In this document: positions 51,280 to 60,762 of the stretch, in pieces | How positions within the stretch are numbered: position 1 is the first letter of the stretch | Layout: every line of letters begins with the position of its first letter | NCBI RefSeq assembly: GCF_050571805.1 | Contig: NZ_CP192219.1 | Strand: one strand, 5' to 3' | Source of the DNA: Halodesulfovibrio aestuarii | Lineage (GTDB): Bacteria; Desulfobacterota; Desulfovibrionia; Desulfovibrionales; Desulfovibrionaceae | DNA length: 64,000 bases | Made by a program: the position numbers and the translations under genes | The notes under the pieces: model-generated | Databases searched by the model: none | The model's input: the letters and a program-made list of their open reading frames with translations, nothing else | Told to the model about the DNA's origin: nothing

Positions 51280-52137
51280 ATGAACACCCCATTTTCCTGG
51301 GAAGTACGAGGGGGCAGGTCTATAGGCCCTGCCCCTTTTTGTATTTTCGGTATTGTGAATGTGACACCGGATTCGTTTCATGATGGTGGAGAGTATAATT
51401 CTGTTGCGGCGGGTATTGCCCATGCTCGAATGCAGGCCGCGGCAGGAGCTCATGTTCTGGATATAGGCGGAGAGTCTTCCCGTCCTTTTGCAGACCCTGT
51501 TTCTCTTGAAGAGGAGATCCGGCGCGTTCTCCCTATCGTTGAAGGTGTGCTTGAAGACTGTTCAGATGATGCGTTACCGTGGGCGGTTTCTGTGGATACC
51601 TATAAAGCTGGAACAGCCGCAGCAGTACTTGAAGCTGGAGCACATATTATCAACGATATTTCTGCCTTTGAATTTGAACCTGAGTTAAAGGACGTTGTTG
51701 CTCAGTACAAGCCTGGCTATGTTCTTATGCACAGTCAGGGAAAACCAGACAGCATGCAGGTCGCTCCAACGTATAATAACGTGATTGATGATATACTAGC
51801 TTTCTTTGACCGGAAGTTGAAAGAATTGACTGATGCAGGGTTGCCTGAATCTCGTATTATGATCGACCCAGGGGTCGGCTTTGGGAAAACGTTAGAGCAT
51901 AACCTGACTATTTTACAGAATATTGACCGATTCAAGAGACTTGGATTACCGGTTATGGCCGGTATTTCAAACAAATCCATGTTTGAAAAAGTTTGCGGAG
52001 CGCCTATTGGTGAACGTGAAAACTGTACACAGGCGACAACGGCAATTCTTGCGTATCGAGGCGTTGAAGTGCACAGAGTACACAACGTAGCTAAAACGCA
52101 TGAAACGCTTTTACTTGCAGAAGCACTGCGTAGCTAG
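51280..52137 (+). CDS. folP: Dihydropteroate synthase
   Basis: FolP joins p-aminobenzoate to the pterin pyrophosphate in folate synthesis and is the sulfonamide target. The 285-residue barrel has GIVNVTPDSFHDGG, the IGGESSRP loop, INDISAFEFEP, MIDPGVGFGKTLEHN and GISNKSMF. It starts two bases after the ftsH stop codon. The ftsH-folP order is widespread. Length is normal. Confidence 0.97.
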   Translation: MNTPFSWEVRGGRSIGPAPFCIFGIVNVTPDSFHDGGEYNSVAAGIAHARMQAAAGAHVLDIGGESSRPFADPVSLEEEIRRVLPIVEGVLEDCSDDALPWAVSVDTYKAGTAAAVLEAGAHIINDISAFEFEPELKDVVAQYKPGYVLMHSQGKPDSMQVAPTYNNVIDDILAFFDRKLKELTDAGLPESRIMIDPGVGFGKTLEHNLTILQNIDRFKRLGLPVMAGISNKSMFEKVCGAPIGERENCTQATTAILAYRGVEVHRVHNVAKTHETLLLAEALRS

Positions 52138-52152
52138 AGGTAGGAATATAGC

Positions 52153-52911
52153 GTGATTTCAGTGGAGACATTGGAATATTTAAGCATAACATGGCGTGAT
52201 GCTTTTGATATCGCTCTCGTAACTTTCTTGTTCTATCAAGTGATGATAGTAATTAGAGGTACACGGGCGGTATCATCAATCTATGGCCTGTTGCTGCTTA
52301 TCGCTGTCTTTGCTTTTTCAGAATATTTTGGTTTTTATACTCTGCATTGGATATTACAGCAGTTTCTTGGTTCCTTCTTTCTTGTTGTTGTTATCCTCTT
52401 TCAGGATGATATCAGGCGCGGACTTTCTAATATGGGAGCACGCAGCTTTTTTAAAAAGGTTGAAGTTGCAGACTCGTTTCTTGATGAAATCGTCGGCGCT
52501 GCCATGAATATGGGTAAGCGTCGTGTCGGTGCACTGATAGTGCTAGAGCATCATGTTCCTTTGGGAGATGTGGTTCAACGCGGTGTAGTGATAGATTCTG
52601 CTGTGTCAAAAGAATTACTGGTAACAATTTTTCAGGTGAAGACGCCACTCCACGACGGTGCCGTTATTCTTCGTCGTGGTCGTATAGCTGCTGCAGGCTG
52701 TATCCTCCCTCTTGCCGTTGGCGAACAAGACAGGCCGGAATACGGAACACGGCATAGAGCAGGGATTGGCATAACAGAACAAACTGATGCTGTTGCTGTG
52801 GTTGTTTCTGAAGAACGTGGTGATGTCACTGTTGCTGTGAACGGAAGGTTAACAAGCAATCTTGATAGGACTCGTCTAAAACGTGTATTGCGCAACCTGT
52901 TGGGACGGTAA
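52153..52911 (+). CDS. cdaA: Diadenylate cyclase CdaA
   Basis: CdaA makes cyclic di-AMP from two ATP. The 252-residue protein has three N-terminal membrane segments (about 15-80) and the DAC domain with DGAVILRRG and GTRHRAGIG, the DGA and RHR motifs that bind ATP and metal. The start is a GTG with a GAGG site upstream. It is directly followed by the regulator cdaR and then glmM, the gene order known from Gram-positive bacteria. Cyclic di-AMP signalling in a Gram-negative sulfate reducer is indicated. Confidence 0.96.
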   Translation: MISVETLEYLSITWRDAFDIALVTFLFYQVMIVIRGTRAVSSIYGLLLLIAVFAFSEYFGFYTLHWILQQFLGSFFLVVVILFQDDIRRGLSNMGARSFFKKVEVADSFLDEIVGAAMNMGKRRVGALIVLEHHVPLGDVVQRGVVIDSAVSKELLVTIFQVKTPLHDGAVILRRGRIAAAGCILPLAVGEQDRPEYGTRHRAGIGITEQTDAVAVVVSEERGDVTVAVNGRLTSNLDRTRLKRVLRNLLGR

Positions 52912-52914
52912 TTA

Positions 52915-53817
52915 ATGGGTGTGAGTTGGCGTCACTTACTTTTGGCTTTTGTTATGGCTTCCTGTTTATGGGTAGTTATTTCTGGCCGTGAGCAAGTTGA
53001 AATTTGGGGCAAAGCATCTGTAGAATTAAAAGGGATGCCCAATGACTTGACGTTACTCAGTGGCCTACCTCCGGAAATCGAAATTCGAGTTCGTGGACCA
53101 AAAGGTTTGATGCGAACGATCACAGATAAACAGTTGACCTATGTTTTAGATCTTTCCAAGGTGCGTCCGGGGTTGAATGTTTTACCGGTTCAATCCGGTG
53201 GCATCCGGCTCGGGAAAGCATTTGATGTAGTCGAGGTCCGTCCGTCGCGCCTTACCTTGGAAGTTGATAAGCTTATTAAAAAGAAATTACCGGTAGTGCC
53301 GCGCTGGACAGGAGAGCTCCCTACTGACTTGTTTGTGGAGTCTGCCTCTGTGAAACCGCAATATGTTACGGTGCAGGGACCCGATTCTGAACTTGTGACA
53401 CTTAGTGGTGTTGAAGCCGTCACTCCGGCACCTGTCATCAAAGGACCTGGAAGTGTGACACTCGAAGGTACTGTTTCCTTATCACTACGGGCTAAGGCCA
53501 CTCCTCCACTTGTCGAGGTGACGTATATTTTGGGGATGCTCTACCAAAAAAGAACTATTATACGGAATGTGATCGTGATCCCTAGAGCTGGGTTGGACAT
53601 TTCGTTAAACCGTACTGCTGTAAAGCTGATGATAGAAGTGCCTGATTCTATGAAAGACAATAGCGCTCTTATCGATACAATCAGGGTCATTCTGGAACTA
53701 CCGGAAGATATTACTCCCGGAGAACATCAGCTTCCTTACCGTCTGGAATTACCGGATAAGATAAAGGTTACCAGCACAGAGCCTGAGACCTTAACCGTTA
53801 CTGTTTCGAAGAAATAA
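52915..53817 (+). CDS. cdaR: YbbR-domain protein CdaR, regulator of CdaA
   Basis: The 300-residue protein has one N-terminal membrane segment (about 7-22) and a series of YbbR repeats outside the membrane (for example LSGLPPEIEIRVRGPKG). In Bacillus and Listeria, CdaR binds and modulates CdaA. It starts three bases after the cdaA stop, which supports the same pairing here. Confidence 0.92.
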   Translation: MGVSWRHLLLAFVMASCLWVVISGREQVEIWGKASVELKGMPNDLTLLSGLPPEIEIRVRGPKGLMRTITDKQLTYVLDLSKVRPGLNVLPVQSGGIRLGKAFDVVEVRPSRLTLEVDKLIKKKLPVVPRWTGELPTDLFVESASVKPQYVTVQGPDSELVTLSGVEAVTPAPVIKGPGSVTLEGTVSLSLRAKATPPLVEVTYILGMLYQKRTIIRNVIVIPRAGLDISLNRTAVKLMIEVPDSMKDNSALIDTIRVILELPEDITPGEHQLPYRLELPDKIKVTSTEPETLTVTVSKK

Positions 53818-53991
53818 AATAATACGACAGTGCCTCTCAACCTCCTCCTTTCGTTGATATGTACGCAGTTCTGCGTTACTTGAATGTAATCAGAACGTTG
53901 TGACAATGAGCTTTTTCTGGTTATCGCCATAGATGACATGCGTACACAGTGTGTAATTACAAGTTGAATTAAATAAAAAACTGGAGCTTCC

Positions 53992-55344
53992 ATGGGAAGA
54001 CGTTTGTTTGGAACGGATGGCATGCGTGGTACTGTGAATCAGTACCCAATGGTTCCGGAAGTCGCTATGCGCTTGGGACTTGCTGCAGGAACTGCTTTCC
54101 GAACTGAAACTGGACGAAATAGAGTAGTTATCGGTAAGGATACCCGCCTTTCCGGATATGTTTTTGAAAATGCACTTACAGCAGGTTTTTGTGCTGCAGG
54201 TATGGATGTATACCTAGTAGGTCCTATGGCAACTCCTGCCATCGCATTTCTTACAAGAAATATGCGCGCGACCATGGGCGTAGTTATTTCTGCATCGCAC
54301 AATCCGTACCATGATAACGGAATTAAATTTTTCAATGATCGCGGCTATAAAATTGCTGACTCCGTTGAGGATTCCATTACAGAAATGGTACTTAACCCCG
54401 ATCATCAGTGGGACTATCCTGCTCCGGATAAGGTCGGTCGTGCTAAACGAATTGAAGATGCAGTAGGCCGTTATATTGTTTATTTGAAGAATAGTTTTCC
54501 TACAGATCTTTCTTTGGAAGGTCTGCGCATTGTTCTTGATTGCTCTAACGGGGCAAATTATAAAGTTGCACCGTTGGTTCTTGAAGAGTTAGGTGCCGAA
54601 GTAGTACCTATTGGTGTGAATCCAAACGGGGTTAACATCAATAAGGGCTGTGGTTCTCTCTACCCTGAAGTTATGGCGCAAAAGGTTCGTGAAGGGCACG
54701 CCGATATCGGGCTTGCTCTTGATGGTGATGCTGACAGACTGATAGTTTGTGATGAGCACGGAACAGTGCTTGATGGCGACCAGATTATGGCAATTTGCGC
54801 TAAGGATATGATGTCATCCGGTGCTCTTGTTAATAATACTCTTGTTTCCACTGTGATGAGTAACATGGCATTGGAAGTATTTATGCGTGAGAACGGCGGC
54901 CATTTACTGCGGACTCCTGTTGGTGATCGCCATGTTGTGGAAGCTATGCGTAAGACGCAGGCAACTATGGGAGGCGAGCAGTCTGGTCATTTGGTCTTTA
55001 TGGACTACGGCACAACGGGCGATGGTTTGCTCGCAGGGCTTCAGCTGCTTCGCATTATGCGCCAACAAGATAAGCCTCTTTCTAATCTTGCCGGTCTGCT
55101 TGAACTGTATCCTCAAGAGTTAATTAATGTTCGTGTTGAACGTAAAATTCCTTTTGAAGAATGTCCGGCTTTGCTTGAAGATGTACAAAAAGCAGAGAAA
55201 GAACTGGGTGACAAGGGGCGTGTGTTATTACGTTATTCAGGCACAGAGTCTTTATGTCGGGTGATGGTCGAAGGTGAAGATGATGAGCAGGTTAAACGCC
55301 TTGCTTCGTATCTTGCTGAGTCTGCACAAAAGAATTTAGTATAG
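53992..55344 (+). CDS. glmM: Phosphoglucosamine mutase
   Basis: GlmM converts glucosamine-6-phosphate to the 1-phosphate for UDP-GlcNAc. The 450-residue protein has RLFGTDGMRG, the phosphoserine loop ISASHNPYHDNG, the metal site DGDADR, and the C-terminal RYSGTES. A 174-base gap separates it from cdaR, so a further promoter is possible. In other bacteria GlmM contacts CdaA and lowers its activity. Confidence 0.97.
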   Translation: MGRRLFGTDGMRGTVNQYPMVPEVAMRLGLAAGTAFRTETGRNRVVIGKDTRLSGYVFENALTAGFCAAGMDVYLVGPMATPAIAFLTRNMRATMGVVISASHNPYHDNGIKFFNDRGYKIADSVEDSITEMVLNPDHQWDYPAPDKVGRAKRIEDAVGRYIVYLKNSFPTDLSLEGLRIVLDCSNGANYKVAPLVLEELGAEVVPIGVNPNGVNINKGCGSLYPEVMAQKVREGHADIGLALDGDADRLIVCDEHGTVLDGDQIMAICAKDMMSSGALVNNTLVSTVMSNMALEVFMRENGGHLLRTPVGDRHVVEAMRKTQATMGGEQSGHLVFMDYGTTGDGLLAGLQLLRIMRQQDKPLSNLAGLLELYPQELINVRVERKIPFEECPALLEDVQKAEKELGDKGRVLLRYSGTESLCRVMVEGEDDEQVKRLASYLAESAQKNLV

Positions 55345-55356
55345 TTGGAATTAGTT

Positions 55357-56220
55357 ATGAATATTCGCAAAGTAGTTGTCCCTGTTGCCGGTTGGGGAAC
55401 CCGTTCTCTTCCTGCGTCCAAGAATATCCCAAAAGAAATGTTGCCTATCTATAATAAGCCTGTTGTGCAGTACATTGTGGAAGAGGCTATTAGTTCAGGT
55501 CTTGCTGATGTTATTTTTGTTACCAACCGCGAAAAGAAAGTTATTGAAGATCACTTTGATAAAAACCTTCAACTCGAAAGTTTATTAAAACGTGCGGGAA
55601 AAGATGAGTTGCTTCGTGTTGTGCAAGAAGTGGCATGCATGGCGAACATTATTTCTATTCGCCAGAAGGAACAACTCGGATTGGGACATGCCGTATTATG
55701 CGCAAAAGATCTCATTAATGAAGACGCATTTGGTGTAATGCTTGGCGATGATCTTATATTTGGAATGGAGCCGGGATTAAAGCAGCTTATTCAGGTTGCA
55801 GCAGCAGAGCGTTTACCTGTTGTCGGCGTAATGGAAGTTGAAGCAGATAAAGTAGATCGTTACGGCATTGTTGCCGGTGATGAAATTTCTCCGGGTACAT
55901 ACCGGGTAACAGATCTTGTTGAAAAGCCGGCGATTCAGGATGCTCCATCACGTCTGGCAATTGTAGGGCGTTACGTACTAACTCCGGACATTTTTCCTGC
56001 TCTTGAAGATACTAAAGCAGGTGCAGGCGGAGAAATTCAGTTAACAGATGCGTTACGTACTATTGCTAAAGAGCGCGGCCTGTTGGCTGTAAAAATGCGC
56101 GGTATGCGTTTTGATGCTGGTGACTGGGCAGAATATCTTACTGCTAACATCTATTTTGCCTTGCAGGATGACGCTATTCGTGATGATCTTATCAAGCACT
56201 TAAAGCCACTTTTGCCTTAA
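55357..56220 (+). CDS. galU: UTP-glucose-1-phosphate uridylyltransferase
   Basis: GalU makes UDP-glucose for envelope polysaccharides. The protein of 287 residues begins KVVVPVAGWGTRSLPASKNIPKEM and has VEKPAIQDAPS and GGEIQLTDAL; the usual AAGLGTR form is AGWGTR here. I chose the ATG at 55357 over a TTG at 55345. It follows glmM closely and ends in a terminator. Confidence 0.95.
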   Translation: MNIRKVVVPVAGWGTRSLPASKNIPKEMLPIYNKPVVQYIVEEAISSGLADVIFVTNREKKVIEDHFDKNLQLESLLKRAGKDELLRVVQEVACMANIISIRQKEQLGLGHAVLCAKDLINEDAFGVMLGDDLIFGMEPGLKQLIQVAAAERLPVVGVMEVEADKVDRYGIVAGDEISPGTYRVTDLVEKPAIQDAPSRLAIVGRYVLTPDIFPALEDTKAGAGGEIQLTDALRTIAKERGLLAVKMRGMRFDAGDWAEYLTANIYFALQDDAIRDDLIKHLKPLLP

Positions 56221-56243
56221 GGAATGTGGTCGAGTAAGAATTC

Positions 56244-56275
56244 AAAAAGGTGGTCGTATGATCGCCTTTTTTACT
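56244..56275 (+). terminator. Terminator between galU and priA
   Basis: AAAAAGG pairs with CCTTTTT through an imperfect inner stem (with one G-T pair) and a GTAT loop, followed by a T-run. The strength is moderate. Confidence 0.75.
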
Positions 56276-56291
56276 TTCAGGAAAATATACA

Positions 56292-58658
56292 ATGCTAGCG
56301 ATTTCTCTTTTAACTCCTCCGTATGCGACGTTGAGCTATGCCACTCCGGCGTGGCTTGATGTTTCTGCATGGAAATGCGGGCAGCGTGTGATCGTTCCGT
56401 TAGGTAAGGGGGGGATGCTTCGGGCTGGAATTGTTGTTTCTGTAGATGATGACAGCTCTGTGAAGGAAGGCGTTGTCTTGAAAGAATGCCTATGGCCTGC
56501 TGAACGTGAGCCGTTGTTGCGACCAGAGTATCTTGGGATGGTCAAGCAGCTTGCCCTGCGGCATATGGTTACAGAGGGCGAAGTGCTTGGCGGATTATTA
56601 CCGGCTGGTCTCCGAACCTCAAAGATTCGATTGCGGATATTAGACGGGGGAAAACCTAGAACTGTTTCTATGCGTGATCTTGCTGGCATGTCAGCTGAAG
56701 AACGTTCTAGAGTAGGTGCGTTGTGGGCTGGTAATGCTGTGGAGATACTGGATAGTACTTTTGATGCGGAAGAACAGGAACTATGTACCTTGCTTGTTGA
56801 TCCTCCATGGTCAGTACGTCCATCTGCAAAACGTCAGATTGAAGTTCTGGAGTATTTGCATGATAAGGGGATGCTCTCTCGAACCCGCTTGTTGCAAGAG
56901 CTTGGCTCAGGCATTTCTGCTGCGTTGAACACGCTCGCCGAACGGGGGCTGGTGCGCATTGGTCCTCGAGAAGGGGGAACGTGCGAAAGTTGTGAGGATG
57001 AATCTAACGAGTGTTCGTTTGATTTTGGTGAGGGTTTTACCTTATTGCCAGAACAACAGGTTGCATTTGATGACTTCAGCGCGTTACTGCATGACGAAAC
57101 TCCAAAGTCTGCTTTATTATATGGCATTACAGGAAGCGGTAAGACTGTTGTGTATCTGGAACTGGCCGCGGAAGCTTTGGCAAAAGGGCTGTCTGTAATG
57201 CTTCTTGCACCGGAAGTTGCGCTGGCCTGTAAATTGGATAGTGCCGTCCGGAAACGTTTCTCGTCTCAGGAATGTTTCTTTTATAACGGGTATCAATCTC
57301 CGACAGAACGTGAGAAGACATTCCGGTTATTGGCAAAACGGACGACTCCTTGTGTTATTGTGGGTACTCGTTCTGCACTTTTTTTACCTTCACCGAGATT
57401 AGGATTGATTGTTCTGGATGAAGAGCATGACACTTCATTTAAACAGGATGAGGGGCTTGTATATCAGGCCAAAGAGGTTGCGCATTATCGTGTGCAGCAG
57501 AGTAACGGATTGTTATTGCTAGGTTCTGCAACGCCTGATGTAAAAACATTTCATGCTGTACAGCAGCAAGCTGTTTCAATGGGGGTAATGAAGGAACGAG
57601 CCGGTGAGGGCAAGCTTCCTGAAGTTTCACTGTTGAATATTAAAAACATGAAGCGTTCAGACGGAATTCTTGCTGCAGAATGCAAAAAGCAGATTAGAGA
57701 AACCGTAGAACGTGGCGAGCAGGTTGTTATTTTATTGAACCGTCGAGGGTATGCTCCCCTGATGTATTGTCTTGATTGCGGACATGTCGCACGGTGCCCG
57801 CACTGTGAAGTCGGACTTACGTATCATAAGGGACGTGAACGTCTGATTTGCCATTACTGCGGGTATTCAGTTTCGTATCCTGTTGTGTGCTCTAAATGTA
57901 AAGGACTTCACTATCTTCCCATGGGGGAAGGGACAGAAAAGCTTGAAGAAAATCTGATAGAAATTCTTCCGCCTGATACAAAAATTTTACGTCTGGATAG
58001 AGATTCAACACGTCGTCCCGGAAAAATGCAGCGTATTCTTGATGCATTTGCAAATCAGGAGGCGCAGGTTCTGGTCGGAACACAGATGTTGTCTAAAGGG
58101 CATCATTTCCCGAATGTAACACTTGCTGTTGTAGCTGATGGCGACCTCGGGCTGAATCTTCCCGACTATCGTGCTGCGGAACGTACATTTCAGTTGCTTG
58201 TTCAAGCTTCAGGGCGTGCAGGCCGTGGTGAGAAAGCGGGCCGTGTACTTATCCAGACGCGGGACCCCGGGCACTACTGTTGGCAGTTTGTCGGTAGTGC
58301 AGATTATGATGGATTTTATGCAGAGGAAATCGAGCGAAGACGTAAACGGAAATACCCCCCATTCGTAAAATTAGCGCTTATCCGAGCCAGCTATCCGTTG
58401 GACTGGAATAAAGGAATGGAGTGGGTTGAAACGTTAACTGAAGTCGCAAGAGCTCTTGGTAAAGAACATGATGTGCGAGTGTTGGGGCATACTCCATCAC
58501 CACTCCCAGTTTTGCGCGGTAGAAAGCGTTTCCAGTGGACGTTAAAGTCTGATGACTGGATAAGCATACGTACGCTGTATTATGCGATGCGTAATGCGGT
58601 ACCGCGCGGTTCAAAGCTTAGGCTTTCTTTGGATATAGATCCTGTGAATATGTTGTGA
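56292..58658 (+). CDS. priA: Primosomal helicase PriA
   Basis: PriA reloads the replisome at stalled forks. The 788-residue protein has the N-terminal DNA-binding domain, Walker A YGITGSGKT, the DEEH box (VLDEEHDTSF), and the zinc-binding segment with CLDCGH, CPHC, CHYCGYS and CSKCKG. The helicase motifs LVGTQMLSKGHHFPNV and QASGRAGRG follow. It stands before a small Cys-rich gene. Confidence 0.97.
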   Translation: MLAISLLTPPYATLSYATPAWLDVSAWKCGQRVIVPLGKGGMLRAGIVVSVDDDSSVKEGVVLKECLWPAEREPLLRPEYLGMVKQLALRHMVTEGEVLGGLLPAGLRTSKIRLRILDGGKPRTVSMRDLAGMSAEERSRVGALWAGNAVEILDSTFDAEEQELCTLLVDPPWSVRPSAKRQIEVLEYLHDKGMLSRTRLLQELGSGISAALNTLAERGLVRIGPREGGTCESCEDESNECSFDFGEGFTLLPEQQVAFDDFSALLHDETPKSALLYGITGSGKTVVYLELAAEALAKGLSVMLLAPEVALACKLDSAVRKRFSSQECFFYNGYQSPTEREKTFRLLAKRTTPCVIVGTRSALFLPSPRLGLIVLDEEHDTSFKQDEGLVYQAKEVAHYRVQQSNGLLLLGSATPDVKTFHAVQQQAVSMGVMKERAGEGKLPEVSLLNIKNMKRSDGILAAECKKQIRETVERGEQVVILLNRRGYAPLMYCLDCGHVARCPHCEVGLTYHKGRERLICHYCGYSVSYPVVCSKCKGLHYLPMGEGTEKLEENLIEILPPDTKILRLDRDSTRRPGKMQRILDAFANQEAQVLVGTQMLSKGHHFPNVTLAVVADGDLGLNLPDYRAAERTFQLLVQASGRAGRGEKAGRVLIQTRDPGHYCWQFVGSADYDGFYAEEIERRRKRKYPPFVKLALIRASYPLDWNKGMEWVETLTEVARALGKEHDVRVLGHTPSPLPVLRGRKRFQWTLKSDDWISIRTLYYAMRNAVPRGSKLRLSLDIDPVNML

Positions 58659-58668
58659 GGAGCTAAGT

Positions 58669-59022
58669 ATGATCTATGTTGTATCTGCCTGTGCTGCATG
58701 TCCTTTTTATCTTTCAGATAATGGCGGCAACTGTAGCGGGCGTTTCCCGGAATTAAAACAGGTGGATGTTGATCCCGAATCAACAAAACCGGAATGGTGT
58801 CCTGTAAGCAGTTCTGCACTACGCGTAACAGAAGCTGCATCAAATAATTCCGGTTTTCCGGCGATTCCGGTTACCGAGTGCAATGATTGCCCGTTCTATT
58901 TTCAGAATGAAAAGCGTCGTTGTAATATCGCGAACCCCAAGGGACGCCCGATCTTAGCAGAATGCGAGCGCCCTGTTTGGTGTGTGTTGCGTAAAGAAAT
59001 GGTTCTTATTAAAGGGAAGTAA
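58669..59022 (+). CDS. Small protein with duplicated Cys-rich motif
   Basis: I do not recognise a named family. The 117-residue protein contains two copies of one pattern: C-x2-CPFY followed by a Cys and then P-x-WC. Copy one uses Cys8, Cys11, Cys22 and Cys44; copy two uses Cys71, Cys74, Cys85 and Cys105. Cys99 is extra. Four cysteines per copy suggest two metal sites, probably zinc or iron-sulfur. There is no signal peptide. It starts ten bases after priA, so the two are probably cotranscribed, and a terminator follows. Confidence 0.82.
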   Translation: MIYVVSACAACPFYLSDNGGNCSGRFPELKQVDVDPESTKPEWCPVSSSALRVTEAASNNSGFPAIPVTECNDCPFYFQNEKRRCNIANPKGRPILAECERPVWCVLRKEMVLIKGK

Positions 59023-59045
59023 TAGAAATAAAGAAAGGTACTTGT

Positions 59046-59079
59046 AAAAAAGCGGGGGAGTAGATTCCCCGCTTTTTTA
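59046..59079 (+). terminator. Terminator after priA operon
   Basis: AAAAAAGCGGGG pairs with CCCCGCTTTTTT around a nine-base loop. Confidence 0.94.
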
Positions 59080-59417
59080 CATGGCGTTGCACGCTGTAAG
59101 ACAGGGCCTGTTCGAGGGAAAAGAACTGATTATGTGTTACAGTATACTTATTTTATTACATAAAATAGCTTAGGCGCAGTGCGGTGAGTTAACATAAATA
59201 TCTAAAAAATGTTGCCAAGTGCGAGTGTTACTATTATAGACCCTGTAATTTAATTTTTTGAGTGAGTGGCAGTAATGGCAGAGGGGCCCTGCGACTTGCT
59301 CTTTTTGTATGCCTTGAGGGGAAACACTGTTCAGGTTTTCTATCTATTTGAAAAAACTGAACAGGGTGCTGAACAGGCACTTACAGGCATGCCAACCACG
59401 AATTCGAGGGGAAAATA
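59080..59417 (+). promoter_or_regulatory. Leader region of the FadL-type porin gene
   Basis: This stretch has no gene. Near its end CTGTTCAG (59327-59334) can pair perfectly with CTGAACAG at 59357-59364, with an inner TTTTC/GAAAA pairing, or with a second CTGAACAG at 59369-59376. The second copy also sits inside a GTGC/GCAC hairpin. Competing folds or a repeated protein-binding site are both possible. The ribosome site of the porin gene (GAGGGGAAAAT) follows. Confidence 0.5.
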
Positions 59418-60659
59418 ATGAAGCGACATTTCCTGTCTATTGTTGCGTCCTGCGTATTGTTGTTAGCTGTTGCAACTTCAGCTTCTGCAGCGGGATTTGC
59501 ATTGTATGAATGGAGTGCCCGAGGCAACGCGCTTGGCGGTACTCTTGTTGGTCGTGCAGATGATCCTTCTGCTGTAGCGTATAACCCTGCCGGTATTACA
59601 CAACTTGAAGGAACTCAACTCGCAGTTGGTGTTTCTCTTGCTTCTCCGTATTCAGAGGTGGTTACAACAGCTCCTTCTGGAGCAACCACAACAACGGATA
59701 GTGAAAGTGCAATATTTGCTATTCCGCATTTCTACGTTACGCACAAAATTAACGACAAATGGGCTATCGGTTTTGGTGAATTTTCACGTTTTGGTCTTGG
59801 CTTTTTGTATGACAAAGATGAATTTCCAGGTGCGTCCAATGTTTACGATGCTAAGATTCAGACTATCTCATTGAACCCGAACGTTGCATACAAAATTACT
59901 GATCGTCTTTCAGCGGCAGTCGGTATTGAATATGTGTATGTTGATGTAGCTATTAAGAAAAATTATTTGCTTGGAACGTCTAAGCTTAATGGTAGTGGCG
60001 ATGGTATTGCGATGACTGCAGGCCTTCACTACAAGTTGGATAACTGGCGTTTTGGTGTGGGCTACCATAGTCAGGCTAAGGTTGATGCCTCTGGTGATAC
60101 TAAGATTTCGGGGGCAAATCCTGCGCTTGTAGCAGCATATGGTGCGTTACCTGACGGTAAGTACGATACAAAAGCCTCAATCGTGCTTCCGGATATGATC
60201 AGCTTTGGTATTACGTACTATCCGATTGAAGAGCTGAGTATTGAATTTGCCGCTATAAACACTCGTTGGTCTACCTACAGGAACTTTGACCTCACTCTGG
60301 ATACTCCGGTAGGTGACAAAGTAATTGAGCAGCCAAAAGACTGGAATGATGTATGGCGTCTTAGCCTTGGTGCTGAATATGCTATTAATGACAACTGGAC
60401 TATTCGTGGAAGCTATTCCTATGATGAAGCACCAGAAGATGCTAAATACGTTGACTACATGATTCCTGCTGCAGATCGTCACCTTTTCGGTGCTGGTGTT
60501 GGGTACAAAATTGATAACTGGACTATCGACCTTGCATATACCTACATTCTTGCAGAGGGTGTGGATTACGATGACTCTGTTGCCAGTGGTGTTACCGATG
60601 GTAAATCAAAAAATGGTGTAACGCATATGGGCGCTCTCACTGTTGGATACGCATTTTAG
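59418..60659 (+). CDS. FadL/OmpP1-family outer-membrane transporter
   Basis: This family of outer-membrane barrels takes up long-chain fatty acids and other hydrophobic compounds. The 413-residue protein has a signal peptide ending near residue 24 (SASAA-GFAL) and the N-terminal hatch motif (YEWSARGNALGG, then ADDPSAVAYNPAGIT). The rest has alternating beta-strand pattern, ending HMGALTVGYAF with a C-terminal Phe typical of barrel proteins. The acyl-CoA synthetase at 2380 could process such substrates but is not linked. The leader is unusual. Confidence 0.95.
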   Translation: MKRHFLSIVASCVLLLAVATSASAAGFALYEWSARGNALGGTLVGRADDPSAVAYNPAGITQLEGTQLAVGVSLASPYSEVVTTAPSGATTTTDSESAIFAIPHFYVTHKINDKWAIGFGEFSRFGLGFLYDKDEFPGASNVYDAKIQTISLNPNVAYKITDRLSAAVGIEYVYVDVAIKKNYLLGTSKLNGSGDGIAMTAGLHYKLDNWRFGVGYHSQAKVDASGDTKISGANPALVAAYGALPDGKYDTKASIVLPDMISFGITYYPIEELSIEFAAINTRWSTYRNFDLTLDTPVGDKVIEQPKDWNDVWRLSLGAEYAINDNWTIRGSYSYDEAPEDAKYVDYMIPAADRHLFGAGVGYKIDNWTIDLAYTYILAEGVDYDDSVASGVTDGKSKNGVTHMGALTVGYAF

Positions 60660-60707
60660 CTGCGATAGAAAGATAGTTACTGTTCGCTATCTATAGTTGC
60701 AATGATG

Positions 60708-60745
60708 ACCGGCTCGGGGTAATTCCTGAGCCGGTTTTGTTTTTA
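60708..60745 (+). terminator. Terminator after the porin gene
   Basis: ACCGGCTC pairs with GAGCCGGT, extended by GG/CC, followed by TTTGTTTTT. Confidence 0.93.
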
Positions 60746-60762
60746 TAAAGAGGTAACCGAAT

